Shown: one piece after another, positions 46,131 to 55,164 of the stretch
Layout: each line of letters starts with the position of its first letter
How positions within the stretch are numbered: position 1 is the stretch's first letter
NCBI RefSeq assembly: GCF_025685575.1
Contig: NZ_JAGSYD010000003.1
Coordinates: 914,917-978,916 of the forward strand
Direction: 5' to 3'
Length of the DNA stretch: 64,000 bases
DNA from: Granulicella cerasi
GTDB taxonomy: Bacteria; Acidobacteriota; Terriglobia; Terriglobales; Acidobacteriaceae
The notes under the pieces: generated by a model
Seen by the model: only the letters and a program-made list of their open reading frames with translations
Database searches by the model: none
What the model was told of the DNA's origin: nothing
Position numbers and translations under genes: made by a program

Positions 46131-47480
46131 CTACCTGCCGACGGCCACCTGCACCAGCAGCACCGCATTCAATACAAGAATGATGCCCGCGATCAGCCAC
46201 CCGGCGACGCGCGTCCGCATCGCCGAAGCGAACTCGCCCATCACGCTCTTGCGCTGCACCAGGATCAGCAGCGGGATCAACGCCGCAGGCAGCGTGAAGC
46301 TCAACAGCACCTGCGAGCCGATGAGGATCTTCAACGGGTCCCAGCCCACGCCGATCACGATCAGCGCAGGCACAATCGTAATGAGTCGTCGCAGAAAAAT
46401 CGGGAACTTCACATCGAGGAAGCCTTCGAGAATCACCTGCCCTGCCAGCACTCCCACGGTCGAGCTCGATAGCCCAGAACACAGCAGCGCGACCGCAAAT
46501 ACCACCGCCGCACCACGCCCCAGCAGCGGCCCCAGCGTGCGGTACGCATCCTGAATCGTCGGTGAGAAATCCGGGCCGTGATACAGCGCGACCGCCGCCA
46601 TCACGATCATCGCGGAGTTGATCAGCCACGCCGCGTTCATCGCCACGAAGACCTCGGTCAACTCAAAGTGCAGGTACTTGCGCAGGATCGACGGCAGCGC
46701 TTTCTTCGGCGGCGGCGCCAGCTCATGCAGCCGCGGCTGCACCAGCGCCGAGTGCAGATAAATCACATGCGGCATCACCGTCGCGCCCAACATGCCGACG
46801 GCCGCATACACGCTGCCGCGCATCGCGTGCGAGTCGAAGGTCGGCACGATCGTCGCGAAGAACGCGCGCTGCCAATCCGGGTGCACGAGGAAGACTTCAA
46901 AGCCGTAGCAAAGACCGATGACGCCAACCAGCATCATGATGCCGCGCTCAAACCACTGATACCCCGCCAGGTCCAGCGCGAGGATTGCAAACACCAGCAC
47001 GGTTGCGATCACCGCAGAGAAGAGCAGGCTCGCCGTAGGGCCGAAGCCATGCGCAAGCATCGCAGGCCCGATCAACAGATCAAGCCCCATCGCCGCGCCG
47101 AGAAACTCCGCAAGATCGGTGGCGATCGCGGAGATTTCTCCCGCCACCCACAGCCAGAAACTTGTGCGCTTGCCAAAGTGCGTGCGGCAGTTCTGCGGCA
47201 GCGTTTTCGCCGTCACAATGCCGAGCTTTGCACTCAGATATTGAATGAGGATCGCCATGGCGTTGGACCACAGCAACACCCACAGCAGCCGATAGCCAAA
47301 CTGCGCGCCGCCCAGGATGTTCGTCGCAAAGTTGCCCGGGTCGATATACGCCACGGACGCCACAAAGGCCGGGCCGAAGTACGAGCGCAAACGGTCCGCG
47401 CGAAATCCCCTGCCGTTGTCCGCACCCATCGCCTTCGCCACGTCAGCGACCGCGGAGCTTTCAGAGCCAGATTCTGCCAT
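46131..47480 (-). CDS. mntH: Nramp-family divalent metal transporter
   Basis: A 449-residue integral membrane protein with 11-12 spans. The Nramp signatures are intact: helix 1 AYIDPGNFATN (Asp-Pro-Gly-Asn metal motif) and helix 6 GATVMPHVIYLHSALV (Met-Pro-His). It should import Mn2+ and possibly Fe2+ with protons across the inner membrane. Upstream, in the same direction, are a small gene and dut, 35 bases away, so it may be co-transcribed with them. I saw no Mn-responsive element. Confidence 0.93.
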   Translation of the reverse strand: MAESGSESSAVADVAKAMGADNGRGFRADRLRSYFGPAFVASVAYIDPGNFATNILGGAQFGYRLLWVLLWSNAMAILIQYLSAKLGIVTAKTLPQNCRTHFGKRTSFWLWVAGEISAIATDLAEFLGAAMGLDLLIGPAMLAHGFGPTASLLFSAVIATVLVFAILALDLAGYQWFERGIMMLVGVIGLCYGFEVFLVHPDWQRAFFATIVPTFDSHAMRGSVYAAVGMLGATVMPHVIYLHSALVQPRLHELAPPPKKALPSILRKYLHFELTEVFVAMNAAWLINSAMIVMAAVALYHGPDFSPTIQDAYRTLGPLLGRGAAVVFAVALLCSGLSSSTVGVLAGQVILEGFLDVKFPIFLRRLITIVPALIVIGVGWDPLKILIGSQVLLSFTLPAALIPLLILVQRKSVMGEFASAMRTRVAGWLIAGIILVLNAVLLVQVAVGR

Positions 47481-47515
47481 TACCGGCAGTATATGCCGCC
47501 ACCTGCGCGCTCGCG

Positions 47516-47872
47516 CTACTCGGCAGGCGCGCCATCCACCGCGATCGCCACTTCGCCCGAGGCAGTCAGCCTGCCCAGCGCGTGCGCCTCAAACAGCTTC
47601 GTGCGCTCCACCACCAGCGCCAACGAAAGATGCGCATGAGCCGCGCAGGACACGATCAGCGCCGGTGTATGCGTCAGCCACTCACTTTCCAGCGCCACCC
47701 GACAACCCAGCGCAGCCTCAGCACAGAGAGCGCGCAACGCATGCACCACAGCATCCACCACCACAACGCCGCGCACAAATCGACGCGCACGCAATGAAGT
47801 GAGCAGCGGTTCAAATGCAGCATCTTCGCGCGTCGGCAAAATCAGCACCAGCGCGTCACCCGCCTGCCACAT
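47516..47872 (-). CDS. Small protein resembling the C-terminal AIR-synthase-like part of PurL
   Basis: A 118-residue protein that starts 4 bases after the dut stop. Segments GDALVLILPTREDAAFEPLL, FVRGVVVVDAVVHALRALCAEAALGCRVALES and ALIVSCAAHAHLSLALV with HALGRLTASGEVAIAV follow the order and pattern of the last domain of phosphoribosylformylglycinamidine synthase II. The active-site Asp-Gly and Ala-Glu-Ser residues of that domain are only partly kept, and the ATP-binding half is absent. It may be a degenerate domain or an unrelated fold; similarity is by eye. Confidence 0.55.
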   Translation of the reverse strand: MWQAGDALVLILPTREDAAFEPLLTSLRARRFVRGVVVVDAVVHALRALCAEAALGCRVALESEWLTHTPALIVSCAAHAHLSLALVVERTKLFEAHALGRLTASGEVAIAVDGAPAE

Positions 47873-47875
47873 CGT

Positions 47876-48328
47876 TTAGTGACCCGTGGAACCGAAGCCG
47901 CCCTGTCCGCGGGGAGCTTCCGCCAGCGTATTGGTCTCTTCAAACGCGGCCTCGATGCGGCGCACAATGCGCAACTGCGCGATGCGATGCCCAGGAGCCA
48001 CCATCTGTTCGGTGTCGGAAAGGTTCGTCAGCACGATCTTCAACTCGCCGCGATAGCCCGGGTCAATCACGCCAGCGAGCGTCGTGATGCCGCGCAGCGC
48101 GAGGCCGGAACGGTCTTCCACCAGCGCGCCATGCGTCGACGGCAACTCCATCGCAAGCCCCGTGCGCACCGCAAGCGTCGCCCCCGGCGCCAGCAGCGCC
48201 GCCTCCGCCGCGAACAAGTCTGCAGCAAGATCGCCGTAAGGGCCGGTGTGTGCGTAGCGAGGCATTTGCGCGGTGGGCAACAGCCGCTGCACGAGAATGC
48301 GCGGACGGTCGATGGTGTCGGTGCTCAT
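47876..48328 (-). CDS. dut: dUTP diphosphatase
   Basis: A 150-residue trimeric dUTPase that removes dUTP and yields dUMP for thymidylate synthesis. The five motifs appear in order: AADLFAAEA (I), VEDRSGLALRGI (II), GVIDPGYRGELKIVLTN (III), GHRIAQLRIVR (IV) and the C-terminal Gly-rich arm RGQGGFGSTG (V). The start at 48328 fits the family; 20 further upstream codons lack support. It heads a possible operon with the PurL-like small gene and mntH. Confidence 0.95.
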   Translation of the reverse strand: MSTDTIDRPRILVQRLLPTAQMPRYAHTGPYGDLAADLFAAEAALLAPGATLAVRTGLAMELPSTHGALVEDRSGLALRGITTLAGVIDPGYRGELKIVLTNLSDTEQMVAPGHRIAQLRIVRRIEAAFEETNTLAEAPRGQGGFGSTGH

Positions 48329-48377
48329 GCACAACAGTCTCGCACCGCGGCGCGCGGAAATGTGCAAGCAGTAAGAA

Positions 48378-48523
48378 TGGGTACCCATCTCGATTTTTGA
48401 GATGTGGTTTCGCAGAATGTATCGGGAACGCTACCTTCATTCTGGCTCCGATAGCGATGCTTCCTTAGACGATGAGCGCCACGGCAAACACCCAGGTCTC
48501 AAAATCGAGACCTGGGGCACCCG
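48378..48523. repeat. Intergenic hairpin repeat, copy 8 (inverted pair)
   Basis: Left end GGGTACCCATCTCGATTTTTGAGATG, right end GGTCTCAAAATCGAGACC followed by TGGGGCACCCG. At 146 bp it is the longest copy and partly degenerate. Between dut and the glycosyltransferase gene. Confidence 0.75.
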
Positions 48524-48530
48524 TTCTTGG

Positions 48531-49841
48531 CTATGCTTCGATCTTCTTCTCCGTCGAGCGGAAGAGGTACACGCCGAGCACGCAGATCAACGGCTCCATC
48601 GGATAGCGGAAGCGCGCCTGAATCGTGACGAGATAGTACGGAATCGGCATGAGCAGCAGCACCCAGAACATCATCCACGCGCCCGGCACGCGGCGCTTGA
48701 TCGCCAGCGCCACACCTATCAGCCCGCAGAGCGAAACGATGCCGTAGTTCCACAAACGCAGCGTCTCATCGAGCACCTTGGCGTCCGACGGATGCCTCCA
48801 GATGAACCAGAAGTACTGCACGCGATACGCCGTGAACTTGGCGTACATCTTCGGCTGCGCCTTGATGTTCGCCATCGCCTGTTCCTGCTTCATCTTGGCG
48901 TACTTCACTTCGCCCATCTGCTGGAAGCGCTTGAACTCCGGGTCCGTAGGAGACAGCGGAACAGCCGCGCCCCATGGGAAGGCATCGTGATACCAGAGCG
49001 AAGCGTTCCAAAGCTCAATGCCCGCGTTCGACCGCGCCGGAATGAACGCATGCATCACACGCTCGTTGCGAATGATCCACGGCGTCAAGCAAACGAAGAC
49101 CATCACGAAACTCAGCACCGCGCCGAGCAACGCACGAACGTTCGTCTTCTGCGGCCAGAGAATCCAGCCGGTCACGCCCGCCCACGTAATCATCAGCGTC
49201 GTATTCGAGAGCGCCAGCAAGCCCCAGAATAGGCCATAGATCAGCCACATCGCGATTGAGTTGTTCGGCTGCTCATTCTCACCGACACGACGCAGACGCA
49301 GCGCGTACACAAACGCCCACGCGATCAGACACGTCGAGAGCGACATCTCCCAGATCCAATGCATCGGGTACTGGATCACCTCGGGATGCAACGCCCAGAT
49401 CCACGCCGACCACACGGCCACCGGCGCAATCATCGTCGAGCTTCGACGCGCAAAGCCGCGCGCGTCGAAGCAACGCTGCGCGATTTCATACACCGCCGGA
49501 ATCGTCGCTGCGGAGAACAGCGAATCCAGCACCATGATCGCGAAGACGCTCATATTCGTGTACACGCCGAAGAGCTTGAAGCACGCCGCCATCATCAGCG
49601 GATAGATCGGCGGCAGCCACGCCGTGGGGCCGGTCCAGCCATTGAACGGGCTCGAATACCCGCGGCCCTCCACCACATTGCGCGCAATGCGCCCGGCCTC
49701 ATAGCCGAACTCCCAATGGTCGTCGCGCACGCGCACCTTATAGCTGTGTGCGATCACGATGCAAAGCACGCGCACCACAAAGCCAATCCAGAAGAGGTTG
49801 CGGGGGCGTTCATACCAGCGGAGAGAGTTCGTAGCGGACAT
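48531..49841 (-). CDS. Membrane glycosyltransferase, GT39/ArnT-like
   Basis: A 436-residue polytopic membrane protein. After the first span comes SYKVRVRDDHWEFGYEAGRIARN, with the acidic residues expected in the first periplasmic loop of GT-C enzymes, then GYSSPFNGWTGPTAWLPPIYPLMMAA and about nine further spans. The fold is that of dolichyl- or polyprenyl-phosphate-sugar mannosyltransferases (PMT/ArnT). The acceptor cannot be named. I start at 49841; 49 upstream codons overlap the divergent gene region. Another GT39-like gene is at 52325. Confidence 0.85.
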   Translation of the reverse strand: MSATNSLRWYERPRNLFWIGFVVRVLCIVIAHSYKVRVRDDHWEFGYEAGRIARNVVEGRGYSSPFNGWTGPTAWLPPIYPLMMAACFKLFGVYTNMSVFAIMVLDSLFSAATIPAVYEIAQRCFDARGFARRSSTMIAPVAVWSAWIWALHPEVIQYPMHWIWEMSLSTCLIAWAFVYALRLRRVGENEQPNNSIAMWLIYGLFWGLLALSNTTLMITWAGVTGWILWPQKTNVRALLGAVLSFVMVFVCLTPWIIRNERVMHAFIPARSNAGIELWNASLWYHDAFPWGAAVPLSPTDPEFKRFQQMGEVKYAKMKQEQAMANIKAQPKMYAKFTAYRVQYFWFIWRHPSDAKVLDETLRLWNYGIVSLCGLIGVALAIKRRVPGAWMMFWVLLLMPIPYYLVTIQARFRYPMEPLICVLGVYLFRSTEKKIEA

Positions 49842-49934
49842 CAGCGTTAGGGTACAGGGTTTGTAGAAACACCCATCGAAAGATTGCGCAGAATTACCTC
49901 GCCGTGCGAGCCATCGAAGCATACAATTCCGGGC

Positions 49935-50177
49935 ATGAATGTTACAGCCCTCCTCCGCGAACTCGACACCGAGATCGCCCGCCTGCAAAAAGCACGCGAA
50001 ACGATCGCCGCTCTTTCGACCGGCGCTCCCGCCAAGCGTGGCCCAGGTCGTCCGAAGGCCACCACTACCGTTGCCGCACCTGCCCGGAAAAAGCGGACGA
50101 TGAGTCCGGAAGCGCGCGCCAAGATCGCCGCTGCGGCGAAGAAGCGCTGGGCAGCTCAGAAGAAAGCTACAAAGTAA
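49935..50177 (+). CDS. Small basic protein with an AT-hook-like segment
   Basis: An 80-residue protein. Residues 1-29 are a short helix with heptad spacing (VTALLRELDTEIARLQKARETI), followed by KRGPGRPKA, an AT-hook-like GRP core, and a strongly basic C-terminus (SPEARAKIAAAAKKRWAAQ). This layout suggests a nucleoid-associated DNA-binding protein that pairs through its helix; function is inference. It is divergent from the glycosyltransferase gene, 93 bases away. Confidence 0.7.
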   Translation: MNVTALLRELDTEIARLQKARETIAALSTGAPAKRGPGRPKATTTVAAPARKKRTMSPEARAKIAAAAKKRWAAQKKATK

Positions 50178-50310
50178 GCCCTCTGTAGCGCGGATACCAG
50201 AGAGTAAGAATGGACCCGGCCCGCGTCATCGACGCGGTGGACGGGAAGATTGTACGAGATCGCCACTAGCACCAAATGTTGTGCAAACCCGATTCTCCCC
50301 GAACAAGTAT

Positions 50311-50338
50311 TTGCGATTTCGGGAAAATCCGGTATACT
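50311..50338 (+). promoter_or_regulatory. Candidate sigma-70 promoter for rplU-rpmA
   Basis: TTGCGA at 50311-50316 and TATACT at 50333-50338 with a 16-base spacer. Transcription would start near 50345, giving a leader of about 175 bases before rplU. Apart from this, 50178-50521 has no gene. Confidence 0.6.
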
Positions 50339-50521
50339 CAGATGGTTTGGCGAAGCTGTCTGTTTATCCGGACGGCTGGGCTTTCGGGCAGACCGGGGCG
50401 AGCGGTAATGGCGCATCCAGAGTGCTCGGGCCGGGACACAAGTCCCTCCCTCAGACGAGACAAGTTTTAGAAGTTCAGGCAGATGCGGCGAATGCTCGCG
50501 TCCGCGACAAAGGAAACAGCC

Positions 50522-50845
50522 ATGTACGCAGTGATCCGCACCGGCGGTAAGCAGTACCGCGTCGCTCCCGGCGACACCGTCAAGATTGAAAAGTCCGCGC
50601 ACGAGAACGGCACGCTCGAGTTTTCCGACGTGCTCGCCGTTTCGGGCGAAGAGGGCAAGTTTGAGCAGGACCTGAAGGGCGCCAAGGTGCTCGCTTCCGT
50701 TCTCGGCGAAGGCCGTGGCGACAAGATTCTGGTCTTCCACTACAAGCGTAAGAAGCAGTACAAGAAGCTGCAGGGCCACCGCCAGGACTTCGTTGAAGTA
50801 AAGATCAACGAGATCCAGGTTGCCGGCAAGAGCTTCAAGGCCTAA
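50522..50845 (+). CDS. rplU: 50S ribosomal protein L21
   Basis: A 107-residue L21, which binds 23S rRNA. The family core is clear: MYAVIRTGGKQYRVAPGDT, EFSDVLAVSG, GDKILVFHYKRKKQYKKLQGHRQDF and VKINEIQ at the end. It forms the usual pair with rpmA, which starts 32 bases later. Start by the ATG with GGAAAC upstream. Confidence 0.97.
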   Translation: MYAVIRTGGKQYRVAPGDTVKIEKSAHENGTLEFSDVLAVSGEEGKFEQDLKGAKVLASVLGEGRGDKILVFHYKRKKQYKKLQGHRQDFVEVKINEIQVAGKSFKA

Positions 50846-50877
50846 GGCCACAAAATTTTTGAAGAGGTAATTCTCAA

Positions 50878-51141
50878 ATGGCACATAAAAAAGGTCTTGG
50901 TAGCTCCAAAAACGGCCGCGATTCAAATGCTCAGCGCCTCGGCGTGAAGCGCTTCTCGGGCGAGACCGTCACCGGCGGCTCGATCCTCGTTCGTCAGCGC
51001 GGCACACCGCTGCAGGCTGGCAAGAACGTGGGCCGCGGCTCCGACGACACGCTCTTCGCGAAGATCGACGGCGTTGTGAAGTTCCAGAACCGTGGTCAGC
51101 ACGGCCGCTTCGTCTCCATCGAGCCGGTTGTCGCTGCATAA
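50878..51141 (+). CDS. rpmA: 50S ribosomal protein L27
   Basis: An 87-residue L27, whose N-terminus reaches the peptidyl-transferase centre. It begins [19 protein letters not shown] and has [25 protein letters not shown] and [12 protein letters not shown]. No N-terminal extension is present, so it does not need the Prp cleavage seen in Firmicutes. GAGGTAATT upstream sets the start. Followed by a strong terminator. Confidence 0.97.
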   Translation: MAHKKGLGSSKNGRDSNAQRLGVKRFSGETVTGGSILVRQRGTPLQAGKNVGRGSDDTLFAKIDGVVKFQNRGQHGRFVSIEPVVAA

Positions 51142-51160
51142 GCGTTCCCCCTCAACATTC

Positions 51161-51190
51161 AGAAAGGCCCTGCTTCGGCAGGGCCTTTCT
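51161..51190 (+). terminator. Terminator of rplU-rpmA
   Basis: Perfect 13-bp stem AGAAAGGCCCTGC / GCAGGGCCTTTCT with a TTCG tetraloop, 19 bases after the rpmA stop. Confidence 0.92.
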
Positions 51191-51382
51191 GCGTCTGACG
51201 CCCAGCACGACCGGCTGCGCCCACGGCTCCATTTTCGAAGCTGACTTTGCAGGATGGGAGATGCAGCGGCAACAAAAGAACCCTGAGACATCTGTGGCCT
51301 CCTGCTCGCAAAAATCGAGAGGCGGAGCCCCCAAGTGAAAGCGGGTGTCGAAACCGACATCCGAGGCAGTACACTGCTGCAC

Positions 51383-52276
51383 ATGAAGCGTACCCTCGCT
51401 GCCCTCGCGCTCCTCGCTGCCACTTCGTCGTTCGCCTCCGCTCAGGACTGGGCCAAGGCCAAGCTCTCTGCAAGTCCGCGCCACGGCGAGTTCGTCACCA
51501 TCACCGAGCCCGGCGGCCGCAAGCTGCAGGCATGGGTGGTCTACCCGGAAATCAAGGAGAAAGCTCCCGTCGTCGTGATGATTCACGAGATCTTCGGCCT
51601 TTCTGACTGGGCGCGCGAAATGGCCGACGAGGTTGCCGGCGCAGGCTATATCGTCGTCGAGCCGGATCTGCTCTCCGGCTACGGCCCGACGACCGGTGCG
51701 GCCCCCGCAGCGGCGCCGATGCCCGAAGACCACGCGCACATGCACACCGCAACTCCCGGTAGCGCAATGGTTCCCGCGACACCCGGAGGCACCGCAGCGT
51801 TCCCCGATGTCGACTCTGCGCGCCGCGCTGTCGCCGCCCTGCCACAGGACGGTGTGACCGCCGACCTGAACGCCGCCGCCGACTACGGCAAGGCACTCAC
51901 CGCTGCGAACGGCAAGCTTTACGTCGCCGGCTTCTGCTGGGGCGGACAACAGACCTTCGACTTCGCCACGCATCGCAAGGACGTCAGCTCTTACTTCGTC
52001 TTCTACGGTCCGCCGCCCACCGCTGCGGCGATGAAGAACATCACCGCGCCGGTCTACGGCTTCTACGCGGGCAACGATGCGCGCGTAACCTCGACCATCG
52101 CGCAGGCGACGCTCGATATGAAGGCCGCGGGCAAGACCTATGAACCAGTCACCTACGACGGCGCGGGCCACGGCTTCATGCGTGCTGGCGAAGCGCCGGA
52201 CGCTAACGCGGCCAACACCGCAGCGCGGCAGCAGGGCTTCCGCCGCCTGATTCAGCTCCTCGGCGGTATGCACTAG
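51383..52276 (+). CDS. Dienelactone hydrolase family protein, exported
   Basis: A 297-residue alpha/beta hydrolase with a signal peptide (LAALALLAATSSFASAQ). The catalytic triad is Cys185 in AGFCWGGQQ, Asp232 in YAGNDARV and His263 in GAGHGFM, with Glu69 in MIHEIFGL as the family helper. A His/Pro/Ala-rich insertion follows residue 105 (AAPAAAPMPEDHAHMH). The substrate of exported DLH-like proteins is unknown. I start at the ATG 51383, after the upstream 16 codons that precede the signal peptide. A degenerate copy of the hairpin repeat may lie in 51205-51335. Confidence 0.88.
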   Translation: MKRTLAALALLAATSSFASAQDWAKAKLSASPRHGEFVTITEPGGRKLQAWVVYPEIKEKAPVVVMIHEIFGLSDWAREMADEVAGAGYIVVEPDLLSGYGPTTGAAPAAAPMPEDHAHMHTATPGSAMVPATPGGTAAFPDVDSARRAVAALPQDGVTADLNAAADYGKALTAANGKLYVAGFCWGGQQTFDFATHRKDVSSYFVFYGPPPTAAAMKNITAPVYGFYAGNDARVTSTIAQATLDMKAAGKTYEPVTYDGAGHGFMRAGEAPDANAANTAARQQGFRRLIQLLGGMH

Positions 52277-52324
52277 GCAGAGCCGTAAACGTTACTGTGT
52301 AGTCACAAACCAGCGTGGTAGCCT

Positions 52325-53974
52325 GTGGGCTTGAACCCCTCGACGGATCGTGCCGGAACGCTCGCGCGTCGGCTCAGCTATCTTCTGCTGGCCGCGTCAG
52401 CCGTGCTGTTTCTGCTGCACTTCCTGCACCTCGGCGCAGACTTCCCGAACAACTCGCCGTGGGTGGACTGGTCCAAGTACACCGATGAAGGCTGGTATGG
52501 CGACGCGGCCATTCGCCACTTCCTCTTCGGCCACTGGTACTGGAAGGGCGACTTCAACCCCGCGACCGCGCTGCCCGTCTGGCCTGCGGTAGAGCTGCTC
52601 CCATTCAAGCTCTTCGGCGTTTCGCCCATCGTGGCACGCGCGACCACACTCTGCGTCTTCGCTGCCACCCTGATTGCGTTCTACATCCTGCTGCGCCGCT
52701 TTGCCCGCCTGCACCGCAAGGACGGCGGCCCGTCGCTGGCGCCTGCGTTCTGCGTGTTTCTGATGTGCGCAAGCCCCTTCTTCTTCGTCTTCGAGCGCAT
52801 GGCGATTCTGGAGCCGCTGCTCATCCTGCTGACGACGCTGGCGATGCTCGCCGCGAGCTCCATGCACCGCTGCCGCGCTCCAGGAGTGCCGCTGCGCCAA
52901 CGCCTGCTGCCTGCGCTGGCGCTCGGCGTACTGCTGCCGCTGATGGTGCTGACGAAGACGACCGGCCTCTTCCTCGTCCCCGCGCTGGCCTACATGGTGT
53001 GGGCGCGCGCGGGCTATCGCTGGCGCCATGCGCTGGAGATGGGCATCCCTCCTGCGCTGCTCGGTCTCGCGCTGTGGTTGGCCTACTTCGTCGGCTACGT
53101 TCGCCCACGCTACCTCGAAGACTACCGCTATCTCTTCTCGGCGAACGCCTACACCGGCATCCTGCTTGAGCCCTTCGACAAGGTCGTGCTGAACACCTTC
53201 GCCGATGGCATGTGGATGGGTCGCGTCATCTATCCGGCCTTCTTCATCGTGCTCGCGCTCATCATTTTCTGGCGCCCGCAGCTCTTCCGCAACCCGCTGA
53301 AACCCGCGCTGCTACTGTGGGCAACGGGCTATGTACTCTTCCTCGGCTATCACAACAATCTGCAGCCGCGTTACTACCTCGTCGTCGCGGCGCCGGTGTT
53401 TGCATTTGTGGCGATGGGGCTCGATAGCTTCCGCTATGAGTTCTCGGTGCGACGCGAATACGCGGCAACGATCGTGATGACGGTGCTCGCCCTCGGCATT
53501 TCGCTGCCTGGCATGAAGTACATGCTGCACATCGCCACGCATCCGACGTTTGAGTTCCGCGACGCAGCCAACGAGGTCGCGCGCATCGTGCGTGCAGAGC
53601 CAAACCACTCGCGGCTGATCCTCTCCATCTCCGGCTCGGACATCACGCTGATGACCGGCCTGCCGTCCATCGACGACGACTTCGGCACGCTCGACCTCGC
53701 CGAGCGCGTCAAGTTGTATCGGCCCGGCTGGTACGTGGCGTGGAACGAGCTCGACGATGACAAGATGGATGCGCTGACGCCGCTGTACAACCCGGTGCGC
53801 GTCGCGGCGATTCCCGCGCTCGACGACAACGATCGCAACCTGCTGATCGTCTATCGCCTGGACCCTGCGCCAGAAAAAACGCCCACGCCCCCCGTGCATA
53901 AGCGCAAATCCACGCCGAAGCCGCTACAAACCAAGGTCGGCCAGCAGCCCACGACCACGCAGCTCAAGCACTAG
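52325..53974 (+). CDS. Membrane glycosyltransferase, GT39-like
   Basis: A 549-residue polytopic membrane protein. After the first span come acidic loop residues YTDEGWYGDAAIRHFLFGHWYWKGDFNP, then about 10 further hydrophobic spans (for example LIAFYILLRRFARL, LALGVLLPLMVLTKTTGLFLVPALAYMVW). The C-terminal third, about residues 430-549, is soluble and ends in a basic Lys/Thr-rich tail. Typical of the PMT-type sugar transferases that use polyprenyl-phosphate sugars. Start codon is GTG; no strong ribosome-binding site. Substrate unknown. Confidence 0.8.
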   Translation: MGLNPSTDRAGTLARRLSYLLLAASAVLFLLHFLHLGADFPNNSPWVDWSKYTDEGWYGDAAIRHFLFGHWYWKGDFNPATALPVWPAVELLPFKLFGVSPIVARATTLCVFAATLIAFYILLRRFARLHRKDGGPSLAPAFCVFLMCASPFFFVFERMAILEPLLILLTTLAMLAASSMHRCRAPGVPLRQRLLPALALGVLLPLMVLTKTTGLFLVPALAYMVWARAGYRWRHALEMGIPPALLGLALWLAYFVGYVRPRYLEDYRYLFSANAYTGILLEPFDKVVLNTFADGMWMGRVIYPAFFIVLALIIFWRPQLFRNPLKPALLLWATGYVLFLGYHNNLQPRYYLVVAAPVFAFVAMGLDSFRYEFSVRREYAATIVMTVLALGISLPGMKYMLHIATHPTFEFRDAANEVARIVRAEPNHSRLILSISGSDITLMTGLPSIDDDFGTLDLAERVKLYRPGWYVAWNELDDDKMDALTPLYNPVRVAAIPALDDNDRNLLIVYRLDPAPEKTPTPPVHKRKSTPKPLQTKVGQQPTTTQLKH

Positions 53975-54052
53975 CAGCTCGAAGCGCTTATCGACGGACA
54001 TGTACGTCTCCAGCGGTTCGCCATGGCACGTCGCAGGGGTGAAAAGGATGCC

Positions 54053-54142
54053 TCAAATTTCCGCTGAAGTTCGTCCACGTTCTTCGCGCAGGGGCAGGCC
54101 TGCGGCAGCGAGGCCAAGGAACACGAGATACCAGCTCTTCAT
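54053..54142 (-). CDS. Possible short ORF downstream of the TonB-like gene
   Basis: A 29-codon frame (MKSWYLVFLGLAAAGLPLRE then nine residues) with GGAGATGGG just upstream of the ATG, 15 bases after the TonB-like stop. It has a hydrophobic segment and a basic end and could be a small membrane peptide or the leftover start of a lost gene. Support is thin. Confidence 0.25.
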   Translation of the reverse strand: MKSWYLVFLGLAAAGLPLREERGRTSAEI

Positions 54143-54156
54143 CCCATCTCCAGTTC

Positions 54157-55020
54157 TTATTGAGGTTTCTCAAGGGTAAAGCTTTCCTTCACCACCATCT
54201 GCACTGCGGCTGACTGCCCACCCGCTGCAGGCGCGAAGGTCGTCTTGCTCAGCGCTTCCGCCGCTGCAGCATCGAGCCCATAGCCTAGCGGAGCCACAAT
54301 GCGGATGCGGTGCGGATGCCCTGTCGTGTCCACTACGACCTGCAACGCGACAGAGCCCGCGATGTGGTCGCGCGCTGCTTCCTCCGGAAAACTTGCAGAG
54401 GCCTTGTGCACGACCGCAGGCGGCGCGAGCTGCGCGCCCGACTCCGAGGTGCCGACGATCGCGATCGTCTGGCCAGCGAGCAGATCGCTGCCCGTCCATG
54501 GCTCCACCGGCGAGAAGTAATGTCGCCAATACGTTGGCATCGCCAGCTGCAATTCGCGGTCGATGCCGATGGAAAACGCACGCCGCATCGTGGCGTCCAC
54601 GGCGGCAGGAGTAGCCGGCGCAGGCAGCGTGACCTTCAGCGTCTCCGTCTTCAGCAGGCGGCGATCGAACTCCTTGCGATCATCGGCAAACTTCGCTGCG
54701 ACGCGCACGCCGCTGAACTCCAGCGCATCGCCTTTGCGAGCCACGCGCTGCAGATCCACGCCCGCCAGCGTCCAGTCCACGGGATGCGATTTCTGCTCCG
54801 CCGACAGGTCTCCCGCAGCGCTGAGCGAGAACGTTCCCGCTGTACAGAGACACCGCGCGTAAAGCGCTCGGCCGATCCACTGCGCGGCAGCGTCCAGCAC
54901 CGGGTCGCTGGCCGACAACGGAGCTTTGGCCTCTGGCGGCGCAGGCTGCTGCGCCCAGGCCGTGGAAGCGCCCACGAGAACCATTCCAGTAAACAGCGCG
55001 AAATGTGACCGGAAACCCAT
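54157..55020 (-). CDS. TonB C-terminal domain protein (energy transducer-like)
   Basis: A 287-residue exported protein. The N-terminus is a signal peptide (FALFTGMVLVGASTAWAQ), followed by a region of unknown fold (about 40-190), and a TonB C-terminal domain near residues 205-275 (EEAARDHIAGSVALQVVVDTTGHPHRIRIVAPLGYGLDAAAAEALSKTTFAPA). It lacks the long proline-rich span of classical TonB and its membrane anchor is removed with the signal, so it may be a periplasmic relative. It is divergent from, and 144 bases away from, a large TonB-dependent receptor, a plausible partner. Confidence 0.82.
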   Translation of the reverse strand: MGFRSHFALFTGMVLVGASTAWAQQPAPPEAKAPLSASDPVLDAAAQWIGRALYARCLCTAGTFSLSAAGDLSAEQKSHPVDWTLAGVDLQRVARKGDALEFSGVRVAAKFADDRKEFDRRLLKTETLKVTLPAPATPAAVDATMRRAFSIGIDRELQLAMPTYWRHYFSPVEPWTGSDLLAGQTIAIVGTSESGAQLAPPAVVHKASASFPEEAARDHIAGSVALQVVVDTTGHPHRIRIVAPLGYGLDAAAAEALSKTTFAPAAGGQSAAVQMVVKESFTLEKPQ

Positions 55021-55164
55021 GCGCCGATTATGCGCCAGCACCTTTGCGATGTACCAGTTATGACAAAAGTGTCACTCAATAAAACATTTCCGCAAAGATT
55101 TTCACGCTCTCATCCGTCATATCCTTGATTCATCGATTTCTTGCACGACTTTCGCGGAGCTTGA

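Noticed and set aside
51205..51335. Ninth copy of the hairpin repeat family
   Set aside because: Only scattered similarity (GGCTCCATTTTCGAAGC, TTTGCAGGATGG, AAAATCGAGAGG); too decayed to count.
53988..54173. 61-residue minus-strand ORF after the TonB-like gene
   Set aside because: Trp/Arg/Pro-rich with no start signal; the alternative 29-codon frame there has a better ribosome-binding site.
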